Below, one piece after another: positions 1 to 4,947 of a DNA stretch of 5,149 nucleotides. This DNA is from an uncultured Bacilli bacterium (GTDB lineage: Bacteria; Bacillota_I; Bacilli_A; RF39; UBA660), in assembly GCA_947629195.1 (NCBI GenBank), contig CANRCS010000076.1, positions 1 to 5,149 on the forward strand, given 5' to 3'. Numbering within the stretch: position 1 is the first letter of the stretch; each line of letters opens with the position of its first letter. Made by a program: the position numbers and the translations under genes. Below the pieces are notes generated by a model, which saw nothing but the letters and a program-made list of their open reading frames with translations, searched no databases and was not told the origin of the DNA.

Positions 1-21
1 ATATTTGTATTTATTATCCAT
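1..21 (-). CDS. Start of a probable Fic-family protein (first 7 codons only)
   Basis: An ATG at 19-21 on the minus strand opens a frame reading MDNKYKY that runs off the left edge. It overlaps the last 8 nt of the VbhA-like antitoxin frame, whose stop is at 14-16. An AAAGGA ribosome binding site (26-31) sits 4 nt before it, inside the antitoxin coding sequence. In known VbhA/VbhT-type pairs the small antitoxin gene directly precedes the Fic toxin gene. Short Fic proteins often begin with a charged and aromatic stretch of this kind before the domain. The HPFx(D/E)GN(G/K)R catalytic motif that would prove the call lies outside the window, so this rests on position, overlap and ribosome binding site. 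If correct, the product transfers AMP or another nucleotide group to target proteins and is held inactive by the upstream gene product. Confidence 0.5.
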
Positions 22-208
22 ATATTCCTTTACAATAATTAATTATTTTTTGTCTTTCTTTTTGGTGCGTAGATTTACCAAGTATGCAATTTTTTAAAAT
101 TTGTTTTTCATCTTTTGTAAGAGACATACCTTCTTGTGCCATAGCACCATTAACTTTTTTGATTCTTTCGTTAATTTCCTCTGGAGTAATTTTTTTATTT
201 AATGACAT
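14..208 (-). CDS. VbhA-like antitoxin of a Fic toxin-antitoxin module
   Basis: This 64-residue protein resembles the VbhA antitoxin family, small helical proteins that hold a partner Fic enzyme inactive. The family's inhibitory helix carries an (S/T)xxxE(G/N) motif whose Glu blocks productive ATP binding in the Fic active site. Here the matching stretch is AMAQEG at residues 22-27, so Glu26 and Gly27 are kept but the Ser/Thr position is Ala22. It is followed by a second helical part (about residues 31-60) of the kind seen in VbhA (MSLTKDE, then a lysine-rich end). The start is well fixed: AGGAGGT at 214-220, 5 nt before the ATG. An extended -10 promoter lies at 237-245. The 3' end overlaps a new ATG by 8 nt, which suggests translational coupling to a downstream toxin. 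The family call comes from pattern recognition, not a search. Confidence 0.7.
   Translation of the reverse strand: MSLNKKITPEEINERIKKVNGAMAQEGMSLTKDEKQILKNCILGKSTHQKERQKIINYCKGIYG
26..31 (-). promoter_or_regulatory. Ribosome binding site for the overlapping downstream gene
   Basis: AAAGGA on the minus strand lies 4 nt upstream of the ATG at 19-21 and inside the antitoxin reading frame. It is the main reason to believe that the ATG at the window edge is a real start. Confidence 0.5.
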
Positions 209-213
209 TTTTT

Positions 214-220
214 ACCTCCT
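214..220 (-). promoter_or_regulatory. Strong ribosome binding site of the antitoxin gene
   Basis: AGGAGGT on the minus strand, 5 nt before the ATG at 206-208, is a near-perfect match to the anti-Shine-Dalgarno sequence. It predicts efficient antitoxin translation, as expected where antitoxin must be made in excess of the toxin. Confidence 0.75.
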
Positions 221-236
221 TTATTAATACATTAAT

Positions 237-245
237 ATTATAGCA
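237..245 (-). promoter_or_regulatory. Extended -10 promoter of the antitoxin-toxin operon
   Basis: The minus strand reads TGCTATAAT, a perfect extended -10 (TGnTATAAT). No good -35 hexamer lies 17 nt upstream, where the sequence is T-rich; the TG extension can compensate. The predicted RNA start, near 230, leaves a leader of about 20 nt that carries the AGGAGGT site. No clear operator palindrome is visible around it. Confidence 0.6.
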
Positions 246-550
246 TTTTTCCAGAAAAAATAATACTATTTATCATATAAATAATTTATGTTCTCAGTTT
301 GCTTAAGAGTTCAAATGTATGTATTGTTACAAATTTCTATTCCAATATATCTTTAGAATATAAAAATTATCTCTGTTAAGAAATCGACAATAACATTTTG
401 TTTATTCTTATATGTTAAACATTTTCCAGAAACTAAATTATAGACTTTAAAAATTAAATCTTCAATTATACTTTTGATTTCTTATTTAAATTTAAATTAT
501 TACCTCTACTATTTTATTTGTATAATTTCATTTTAAATTACCCTAAAGTT
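246..550. other. Intergenic region between typA and the antitoxin, no convincing gene
   Basis: About 300 bp of very AT-rich sequence. I see no RNA gene, no convincing ORF with a ribosome binding site, and no clear hairpin plus T-tract to end typA transcription, so read-through into the antitoxin operon is possible. One minus-strand frame is open for 43 codons (353-481, counting its final stop) and has a protein-like composition, for example DLIFKVYNLVSGKCLTYKNK, but it has no start codon and is bounded by stops. It may be the residue of a decayed gene or chance. A short AT direct repeat near 483-498 is low-complexity sequence. Confidence 0.6.
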
Positions 551-2359
551 TTATTCAGATTTTCTATTTTCTTTATATCTATCCTTTTGACTTAAAATTT
601 TCTTTCTCAATCTAATTACATCAGGTGTTATCTCTACAAGTTCATCATCTTCAATAAATTCTAACGCTTCTTCTAATGTAAAAGTTTTTGGTTTATTTAA
701 AGCAATAGCTTCATCTGAACCACTTGCTCTTGTGTTAGTTAGATTTTTATTTTTACATGGATTAACATTTAAGTCATTATCTCTATTGTTTATACCTATT
801 ATCATACCTTCATATACATCTGTTGCAGGTTCTACAATCATAGTACCCCTATCACATAAATTAAATAATGAGTATGCCATAGTTTTACCATTTTCCATTG
901 AAACTAAAACTCCATTTTTACGTGATTGAATAGGTCCAGCATATGGCATATAAGAATCGAAACTTCTTACCATTATACCTTCGCCTTTAGTATTTGTTAT
1001 AAATGAACTTCTATAACCAATTAATCCTCTTGTTGGTACTAAGAATACTAACTTTGTGTATCCTTCTTCATTTTCCATTGATTGTAGTTGTCCTTTTCTT
1101 TCATTTAAATCATTTATAATTGTACCACTATATTCATCTGGTAAATTTATTAATACTCTTTCGTATGGTTCACATTTTTTTCCATCTATTTCTTTAAATA
1201 ATACAACTGGTTTTGATACTCCAAGTTCAAATCCCTCTCTACGCATATTTTCAAGTAATATTGATAAGTGAAGTTCACCCCTACCAGATACTTTAAATCC
1301 TTCACCATTTTCAAGTTCTTCTACTTGAAGTCCTACATTTGTTTCTAATTCACGTTCTAGTCTTTCCTTAATATGTCTTGTTGTAACATATTTACCACTT
1401 TGTCCTGCAAATGGAGATGTATTTGGTAAGAAATTCATTGATAATGTAGGTTGTTCTATTTCTATCATTGGAAGTGGGTCAATATTATCTTTATCACAAA
1501 TTGTTTCACCTATTAATATATTATCAATTCCTGCAACTGTTACTATATCTCCATAATATGCTTCTTTTTTTTCAACTTTGTTTAATCCTTCATTTACAAA
1601 TAGTTTCGCAATTCTATTATTAGTTACTGTTCCATCTTTTCTAGTTACCGCAACCATTTCACCAGTTCTTATTACACCTTTTGTTACTCTACCAATACCA
1701 AGTCTTCCAATATAATCATCGTATCCTAGACTTGATACTTGTAATTGTAGTGGGTCATCAACGCTTCCTTCGTATGGTTTTACATGTTCTAATAAAACAT
1801 CAAATAATGGTGTTAAATCATTACTATCATCATCTAATTCACGTTTTGCGATACCTTGCTTACCTATACCATAAAGAATTGGAAAATCTAATTGTTCATC
1901 ATTTGCTCCTAATTCAACAAATAAATCAAATGTCATATTAACTGCTTCATCACTTCTAGCATCTTTCTTATCAATTTTATTAATAAATAATATTGGTTTT
2001 AATCCATTTTCTAAAGCTTTTTGTAATACAAATCTTGTTTGTGGCATTGGACCTTCTGCTGCATCTACAATTAAAATAACAGTATCAACTGTTCTAATTA
2101 CTCTTTCTACTTCTGATGAGAAATCAGCATGTCCTGGAGTATCTACAATATTTATTTTTACATCACCATGTTTAATCGCACAGTTTTTTGAATAGATAGT
2201 AATACCCCTTTCTCTTTCCAAATCATTACTATCCATTATACAATCTACAACATTTTCATTATCTCTAAAAACTCCACTTTGACTAAGTAGAGCATCTACT
2301 AAAGTTGACTTACCTGCATCTACATGGGCAACTACTGCTACGTTTATAATTTTTTCCAT
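551..2359 (-). CDS. typA: Ribosome-associated translational GTPase TypA/BipA
   Basis: TypA (BipA) is an EF-G-like GTPase that binds the ribosome and supports 50S subunit assembly and growth under cold and other stress. The 602 residues match the usual length of about 600-615. The G domain shows G1 AHVDAGKST (11-19), G2 RGITI (51-55), G3 DTPGH (73-77) and G4 NKID (127-130). The G5 region, normally YASA, reads YGIG (163-166). An EF-Tu-like beta-barrel follows at about 200-290, then EF-G-like domains, and the TypA-specific C-terminal region with NTRASGSDEAI and a lysine/arginine-rich tail. The ATG at 2357-2359 has GTGAGGT at 2369-2375 and a near-consensus promoter at 2391-2419. It is transcribed alone. 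No clear terminator follows the stop. It is the only core gene here and appears intact. Confidence 0.97.
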   Translation of the reverse strand: MEKIINVAVVAHVDAGKSTLVDALLSQSGVFRDNENVVDCIMDSNDLERERGITIYSKNCAIKHGDVKINIVDTPGHADFSSEVERVIRTVDTVILIVDAAEGPMPQTRFVLQKALENGLKPILFINKIDKKDARSDEAVNMTFDLFVELGANDEQLDFPILYGIGKQGIAKRELDDDSNDLTPLFDVLLEHVKPYEGSVDDPLQLQVSSLGYDDYIGRLGIGRVTKGVIRTGEMVAVTRKDGTVTNNRIAKLFVNEGLNKVEKKEAYYGDIVTVAGIDNILIGETICDKDNIDPLPMIEIEQPTLSMNFLPNTSPFAGQSGKYVTTRHIKERLERELETNVGLQVEELENGEGFKVSGRGELHLSILLENMRREGFELGVSKPVVLFKEIDGKKCEPYERVLINLPDEYSGTIINDLNERKGQLQSMENEEGYTKLVFLVPTRGLIGYRSSFITNTKGEGIMVRSFDSYMPYAGPIQSRKNGVLVSMENGKTMAYSLFNLCDRGTMIVEPATDVYEGMIIGINNRDNDLNVNPCKNKNLTNTRASGSDEAIALNKPKTFTLEEALEFIEDDELVEITPDVIRLRKKILSQKDRYKENRKSE

Positions 2360-2368
2360 AATAAAAAA

Positions 2369-2375
2369 ACCTCAC
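2369..2375 (-). promoter_or_regulatory. Ribosome binding site of typA
   Basis: GTGAGGT on the minus strand, 9 nt before the typA ATG and separated from it by a T-rich spacer. No in-frame alternative start lies between this site and the ATG. Confidence 0.65.
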
Positions 2376-2390
2376 ATTTCGTACTCAAAT

Positions 2391-2419
2391 ATAATACGAC
2401 AAATTTTTACTTTTGTAAA
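2391..2419 (-). promoter_or_regulatory. Sigma-A-type promoter of typA
   Basis: On the minus strand, TTTACA (2414-2419) is followed by exactly 17 nt and then TATTAT (2391-2396), each one mismatch from consensus. The predicted RNA start is near 2384, which gives a leader of about 25 nt containing the ribosome binding site. The decayed nuclease remnant ends only about 17 bp upstream of the -35 box. Confidence 0.7.
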
Positions 2420-2460
2420 GATTTTTTTATAGTTTAATCATTGCTAGATGTATATAATAA

Positions 2461-2505
2461 TTTAATTGGTAATATGTATCTATAATGAGACCAACTTAAA
2501 TTGTG
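2461..2505. repeat. 45-bp direct repeat, copy 1 (partner at 3139-3183)
   Basis: This block matches 3139-3183 at 44 of 45 positions (A at 2482, G at 3160). It encodes the QLSWSHYRYILPIK segment of the DUF1016 domain and includes the extra T. Identity drops sharply on both sides: a 17-nt deletion at the low end and the divergent palindrome at the high end. Such a sharp edge suggests recent recombination or gene conversion. Confidence 0.9.
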
Positions 2506-2521
2506 AACTCAGTGAGTTCAC
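2503..2521. repeat. Perfect 19-bp palindrome in the nuclease remnant
   Basis: GTGAACTCAGTGAGTTCAC has 9-bp arms around one central base. It occupies the same place in the remnant as the palindrome at 3182-3198 in the larger gene; both centres lie 7 bp from the end of the 45-bp repeat. On the plus strand it is followed by six Ts and could look like a terminator, but no plus-strand gene leads into it. Confidence 0.9.
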
Positions 2522-3138
2522 TTTTTTGAAGGTTAAACACAATTGTCTCATATAAGTTCAAAACTAGAAACAACAATATTAGAATTTTTATTATATTTAA
2601 GTATATTTATATCATTTTTCTTGCAAATAATAATACCAATTGTTGTATTATGAAAATCTTTTTTTATTTCTGTATCGTAATATCTAACATAAAATTCTAA
2701 TTGACCTATATCTTTTATATCTAATTTATTTATTTTAAGTTCTATTAAAACAAAACAATTTAATTCATAATTAAAAAACACTAAGTCTATATATCTGTAT
2801 GAATTTCCAACTTTTATTTTCTTTTCGCTTCCTACAAAACTAAATCCAACTCCTAATTCTAATAATATTTTTTCTATACTTTCTAATATATATTTCTTTA
2901 ATGCTTTTTCTGTCAATTTATCTATTTTAGTATTTCCAATACTTATTAGTATTGGATCTTTTATCATATCTAATATCGTTAATTCTTTATTATTCTGGTT
3001 ATTATATTTTAATTTTATATTATCTTTATCACCTATTAGTCTTTCATAAGAATTATTTTTAATTTCATTAATTAACTGTCTTACGCTAAGTCTATTATCT
3101 ATTGCTAGATTTATATAATAATTTCTTTTAGACTCATT

Positions 3139-3183
3139 TTTAATTGGTAATATGTATCTGTAATGAGACCAACTTAAATTGTG
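3139..3183. repeat. 45-bp direct repeat, copy 2 (partner at 2461-2505)
   Basis: Same block as 2461-2505 with one mismatch, here inside the larger yhcG gene just after the palindrome in the reading direction. The two copies lie 678 bp apart in the same orientation. Confidence 0.9.
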
Positions 3184-3198
3184 CGCACATTGTGCGCA
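3182..3198. repeat. Perfect 17-bp palindrome inside the yhcG coding region
   Basis: TGCGCACATTGTGCGCA has 8-bp arms around one central base and is strikingly GC-rich for this window. In the reading frame it covers codons 91-96, Met-Arg-Thr-Met-Cys-Ala. Compared with the palindrome at 2503-2521, the sequence differs at three symmetric base pairs, yet each keeps its own pairing. It ends 3 bp before the extra T that breaks the frame. Confidence 0.9.
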
Positions 3199-3476
3199 TT
3201 TTCTTAAATGTTAAATATAATTGACGCATATCACATAAATTTCTATAATTATATCCTTTTCCAAATTCCAAAGTTAATTTTTTAGAATATTCTTTTATTA
3301 GTCCATCACCATATTTGGCACGTTTTTCACCTCCTTGTGCTTCAACAATTAACTTACCAACATTGAAATAAGTTATCAATGTATGATTATTGGAACTGAT
3401 TATATTTTTTTTAACTTCTACAATGTTATTTTCTATTAAATTTCTAATATTACTATAATATTTATCCATATATAAA

Positions 3477-3482
3477 TCCCCC
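3477..3482 (-). promoter_or_regulatory. Ribosome binding site deciding the yhcG start
   Basis: GGGGGA on the minus strand sits 7 nt before the ATG at 3467-3469 and overlaps the alternative ATG at 3482-3484, which has no site of its own. The internal ATG also puts the DUF1016 domain right at the N-terminus, as is usual for the family. Confidence 0.5.
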
Positions 3483-3491
3483 ATACAGACA

Positions 3492-3500
3492 AATATATCA
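3492..3500 (-). promoter_or_regulatory. Possible extended -10 promoter of yhcG
   Basis: The minus strand reads TGATATATT, an extended -10 with one mismatch. There is no convincing -35. The predicted RNA start falls near 3485, at about the first ATG, which further favours translation from the second ATG. In such AT-rich DNA this could be chance. Confidence 0.4.
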
Positions 3501-3556
3501 CATTATTCTGTTATTTAAAAATCACTAATTTTATAAATCTGGGAATATTAAAAAAC

Positions 3557-3593
3557 AAAAACTACAAATCTGTACTATAATTTTGTAGTTTTT
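3557..3593 (-). terminator. Intrinsic terminator of the glycosyltransferase gene
   Basis: The arms AAAAACTACAAA (3557-3568) and TTTGTAGTTTTT (3582-3593) pair over 12 bp with a 13-nt loop. On the minus strand a further T-rich run follows (TTTTTGTTTTTT). It begins about 15 bp after the glycosyltransferase stop codon, so it insulates that gene from yhcG. The stem is AT-rich, as expected at this base composition. Confidence 0.75.
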
Positions 3594-3608
3594 AATAATT
3601 ATTTACAT

Positions 3609-4727
3609 TTATTTCAATATTTCTAACCAATTATCTTTTATGTTTTTAGCTAAATATTGTTCACATAGTTTTTTACTATTTTTACCTAATTTACTTTTTT
3701 TATCTTTAGATTTTAATAAGTTTATTATATTTCTAGCCATATCATATCTATCTCTTCCACTTATTAATATTCCATTTTTAGAACTTATAATTTCACGAGC
3801 TCCTGTTGCAGAATCAAATGCAATTAATGGTAATCCATAACTCATTGCTTCTATTAAGACCAATCCAAAAGATTCACTATGGGAAGTCATAACATACAAA
3901 CTACTATCAAGCATGTACTCTTCCATTTCTTTCTTATCAAGGTAACCATGCATTATAACATTATTTTCTAATTTTAATTTTTTAATTTTTTCTTCTAGTT
4001 TTTCTTTTAAAATTCCATCTCCAATAAGATGTAATTTTATATCTTTAATATGTTGTTTAACTAATTCTACAACTGATATTAAATCATCAAATCCCTTTTC
4101 TTCTGATAATCTACCAATTGAAATTATAGTATTATTTTGAAGTTTGCTACTTACTCTTGGAATATTGTCGATAACATTTGGTATATATATACATTTAGTA
4201 TTTTTAAATCTATCTTTATAAGATTCATATAATGTTTTTGATATAGCAATAAAGTAATCGAAATTTTTACAAGATTTAATTAGTGATTCTATATATTTTT
4301 GATTATCATTATGATAATTATGATCAGTAGCAATTTTAATTATATTTTTATTTAAATATCTTGATACTAATTTGTTATGAAATATACGTGTAGTTATAAC
4401 ATAATTACTATCAATATTTTTAATTGCTTTAATATTTTCTATCTTTTTTAAATATAATATTTTTATTGATTTTTTAAATTCCTTAAAAATACTTTTAATT
4501 TTAAAAGAAAAAATACTATCTTTTAATTCCTTTTTATTAGGTTTATCATCTATTAGATATTTGATTTTTACTCTTTTGCTAAATGGAACTAAAGGTTTTT
4601 CTGATACCTTATATGTACTTATTATTTCTATTTCATAATCTTTATCTAACATTTTACATAAAGATGAAATATATTGCTCAATTCCCCCATAACCTAGATG
4701 AAGTGCTAAAATAGTTATTTTTTTCAT
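3609..4727 (-). CDS. Glycosyltransferase, GT-B fold, family 4 type
   Basis: This 372-residue protein is a typical GT4-like retaining glycosyltransferase, which moves a sugar from a nucleotide-sugar donor to a cell-surface glycan or lipid acceptor in the cytoplasm. It starts MKKITILALHLGYGGIEQYI, with the glycine-rich acceptor-side loop at 12-16. The linker motif is IPNVID (182-187). The donor-binding half has GRLSEEKGFD (205-214), LIGDG (234-238) and the EX7E motif from Glu285 to Glu293 (ESFGLVLIE), followed by GLPLIAFDSATGAREI. There is no signal peptide or membrane segment. I place the start at the ATG 4725-4727 with AAGGTGA 5 nt upstream; a GTG three codons earlier lies inside that ribosome binding site. 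It stands alone between two terminators and two nuclease loci, without other polysaccharide genes in view, so the sugar and acceptor cannot be inferred. Confidence 0.9.
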   Translation of the reverse strand: MKKITILALHLGYGGIEQYISSLCKMLDKDYEIEIISTYKVSEKPLVPFSKRVKIKYLIDDKPNKKELKDSIFSFKIKSIFKEFKKSIKILYLKKIENIKAIKNIDSNYVITTRIFHNKLVSRYLNKNIIKIATDHNYHNDNQKYIESLIKSCKNFDYFIAISKTLYESYKDRFKNTKCIYIPNVIDNIPRVSSKLQNNTIISIGRLSEEKGFDDLISVVELVKQHIKDIKLHLIGDGILKEKLEEKIKKLKLENNVIMHGYLDKKEMEEYMLDSSLYVMTSHSESFGLVLIEAMSYGLPLIAFDSATGAREIISSKNGILISGRDRYDMARNIINLLKSKDKKSKLGKNSKKLCEQYLAKNIKDNWLEILK

Positions 4728-4732
4728 GTAAA

Positions 4733-4739
4733 TCACCTT
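4733..4739 (-). promoter_or_regulatory. Ribosome binding site deciding the glycosyltransferase start
   Basis: AAGGTGA on the minus strand lies 5 nt before the ATG at 4725-4727. The in-frame GTG at 4734-4736 is part of this site and would begin only about 3 nt into the predicted transcript, so it is unlikely to be used. Confidence 0.7.
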
Positions 4740-4745
4740 AATTTA

Positions 4746-4774
4746 ATTATATATTAATTAAATTTAAGAGTAAA
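4746..4774 (-). promoter_or_regulatory. Promoter of the glycosyltransferase gene
   Basis: On the minus strand, TTTACT (4769-4774) is followed by 17 nt and a perfect TATAAT (4746-4751). RNA would start near 4739, leaving a short leader that still holds the ribosome binding site. The -35 lies just past the T-tract of the upstream terminator. Confidence 0.6.
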
Positions 4775-4777
4775 GTA

Positions 4778-4803
4778 AAAAGATAACAATTTAGTTATCT
4801 TTT
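4778..4803 (-). terminator. Hairpin terminator, possibly bidirectional
   Basis: AAAAGATAAC (4778-4787) and GTTATCTTTT (4794-4803) form a perfect 10-bp stem with a 6-nt loop. On the minus strand it ends in five Ts, and on the plus strand in four. It lies over the stop codon of the orphan frame at 4795-4947 and ends transcription coming from the right-edge nuclease gene before the glycosyltransferase promoter. Confidence 0.75.
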
Positions 4804-4947
4804 GCTATTATCTATATATTTGTAATTTAATGAATTATTTGCAGTTACAACTGTTCTTCTTAATTTTTTTTCTAAACTATCTCTAGTTATTTTGGCAATA
4901 TTTTCACCATGGTGTGCTATTTGAATTAAAATGACACTACCTGTTTT
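4795..4947 (-). pseudogene. Orphan 50-codon reading frame, likely 3' remnant of a gene
   Basis: This frame is open between a TAG at 4948-4950 and the TAA at 4795-4797. It has a convincing protein-like composition, including SVILIQIAHHGENIAK, then SLEKKLRRTVVTANNSLNYK, and ends YIDNSKR. There is no ATG or GTG near its beginning and no ribosome binding site. Its first codons overlap the 3' end of the right-edge nuclease gene in another frame. I do not recognise the family. The best explanation is the C-terminal end of a lost gene joined behind yhcG by a deletion, with the terminator over its stop being that gene's original terminator. Chance is the alternative. Confidence 0.4.

Larger units (their letters stand above)
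2436..2551 (-). pseudogene. Decayed fragment of a further YhcG/DUF1016 nuclease gene
   Basis: This stretch is a copy of the end of the DUF1016 N-terminal domain. From the ATG at 2549-2551 it reads MRQLCLTFKKVNSLSSQ, matching MRQLYLTFKKMRTMCAQ of the larger gene upstream. After the same extra T, the shifted frame reads LSWSHYRYILPIK. Beyond that point 17 nt are missing relative to the other copy (just past 2461), then similarity fades near 2436. Nothing of the nuclease domain remains and the frames stop early, so it cannot be functional. Its start overlaps the stop of the upstream broken yhcG gene (2548-2550), so the two look joined by a deletion or recombination. The relation to the other copy can be seen directly in the DNA. 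Confidence 0.8.
2548..3469 (-). pseudogene. yhcG: YhcG/DUF1016-family PDDEXK nuclease gene, frameshifted
   Basis: Reading across one frameshift gives a 306-residue protein of the YhcG family: a DUF1016 N-terminal helical domain, then a restriction-endonuclease-like PDDEXK domain. The N-terminal part (1-97) shows NVGKLIVEAQGGEKRAKYGD, LEFGKGYNYRNL and MRQLYLTF. One extra T at 3176-3178 ends that frame 22 codons later; the next frame resumes with LSWSHYRYILPIK and continues to the stop at 2548-2550. The catalytic residues are present: Asp228 (YIDLVFF), Glu243 and Lys245 (ELK), and Gln256 (GQLEFY). The C-terminus stops at SSFELI, whereas the copy at the right edge continues with about 25 more residues after the same point. 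The ATG at 3467-3469 is preferred over that at 3482-3484 because GGGGGA lies 7 nt before it. The biological role of the family is uncertain. A single-base sequencing error is possible, but the remnant downstream has the same extra T. Confidence 0.85.

Noticed and set aside
245..434. Similar TTTCTGGAAAA strings at about 246-257 and 421-432 (minus strand) as paired operator sites
   Set aside because: Short, AT-rich and not palindromic overall; only one is next to a promoter, so chance is likely.
732..1941. Three plus-strand open frames at 732-929, 1056-1271 and 1681-1941
   Set aside because: They lie entirely inside typA on the opposite strand, have no ribosome binding sites, and have odd composition (runs of Ser, Leu, His, Tyr) expected from antisense reading.
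2503..2527. Palindrome plus six Ts as a plus-strand terminator
   Set aside because: It has the right shape (8-bp stem, 3-nt loop, T6) but no plus-strand gene leads into it, and it matches a coding-region palindrome in the other nuclease copy, which explains it better.
2548..2967. Stand-alone 139-residue nuclease gene
   Set aside because: The frame is open well upstream of this ATG and continues the DUF1016 domain of the longer frameshifted gene; there is no ribosome binding site at the internal ATG.
3640..3840. Plus-strand open frame inside the glycosyltransferase gene
   Set aside because: Antisense shadow of a well-supported GT4 gene, with a hydrophobic composition arising from the complement of Lys/Asn/Glu codons and no ribosome binding site.
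4734..4736. GTG start for the glycosyltransferase
   Set aside because: The GTG is part of the AAGGTGA ribosome binding site serving the ATG at 4725-4727, and lies almost at the predicted transcription start.
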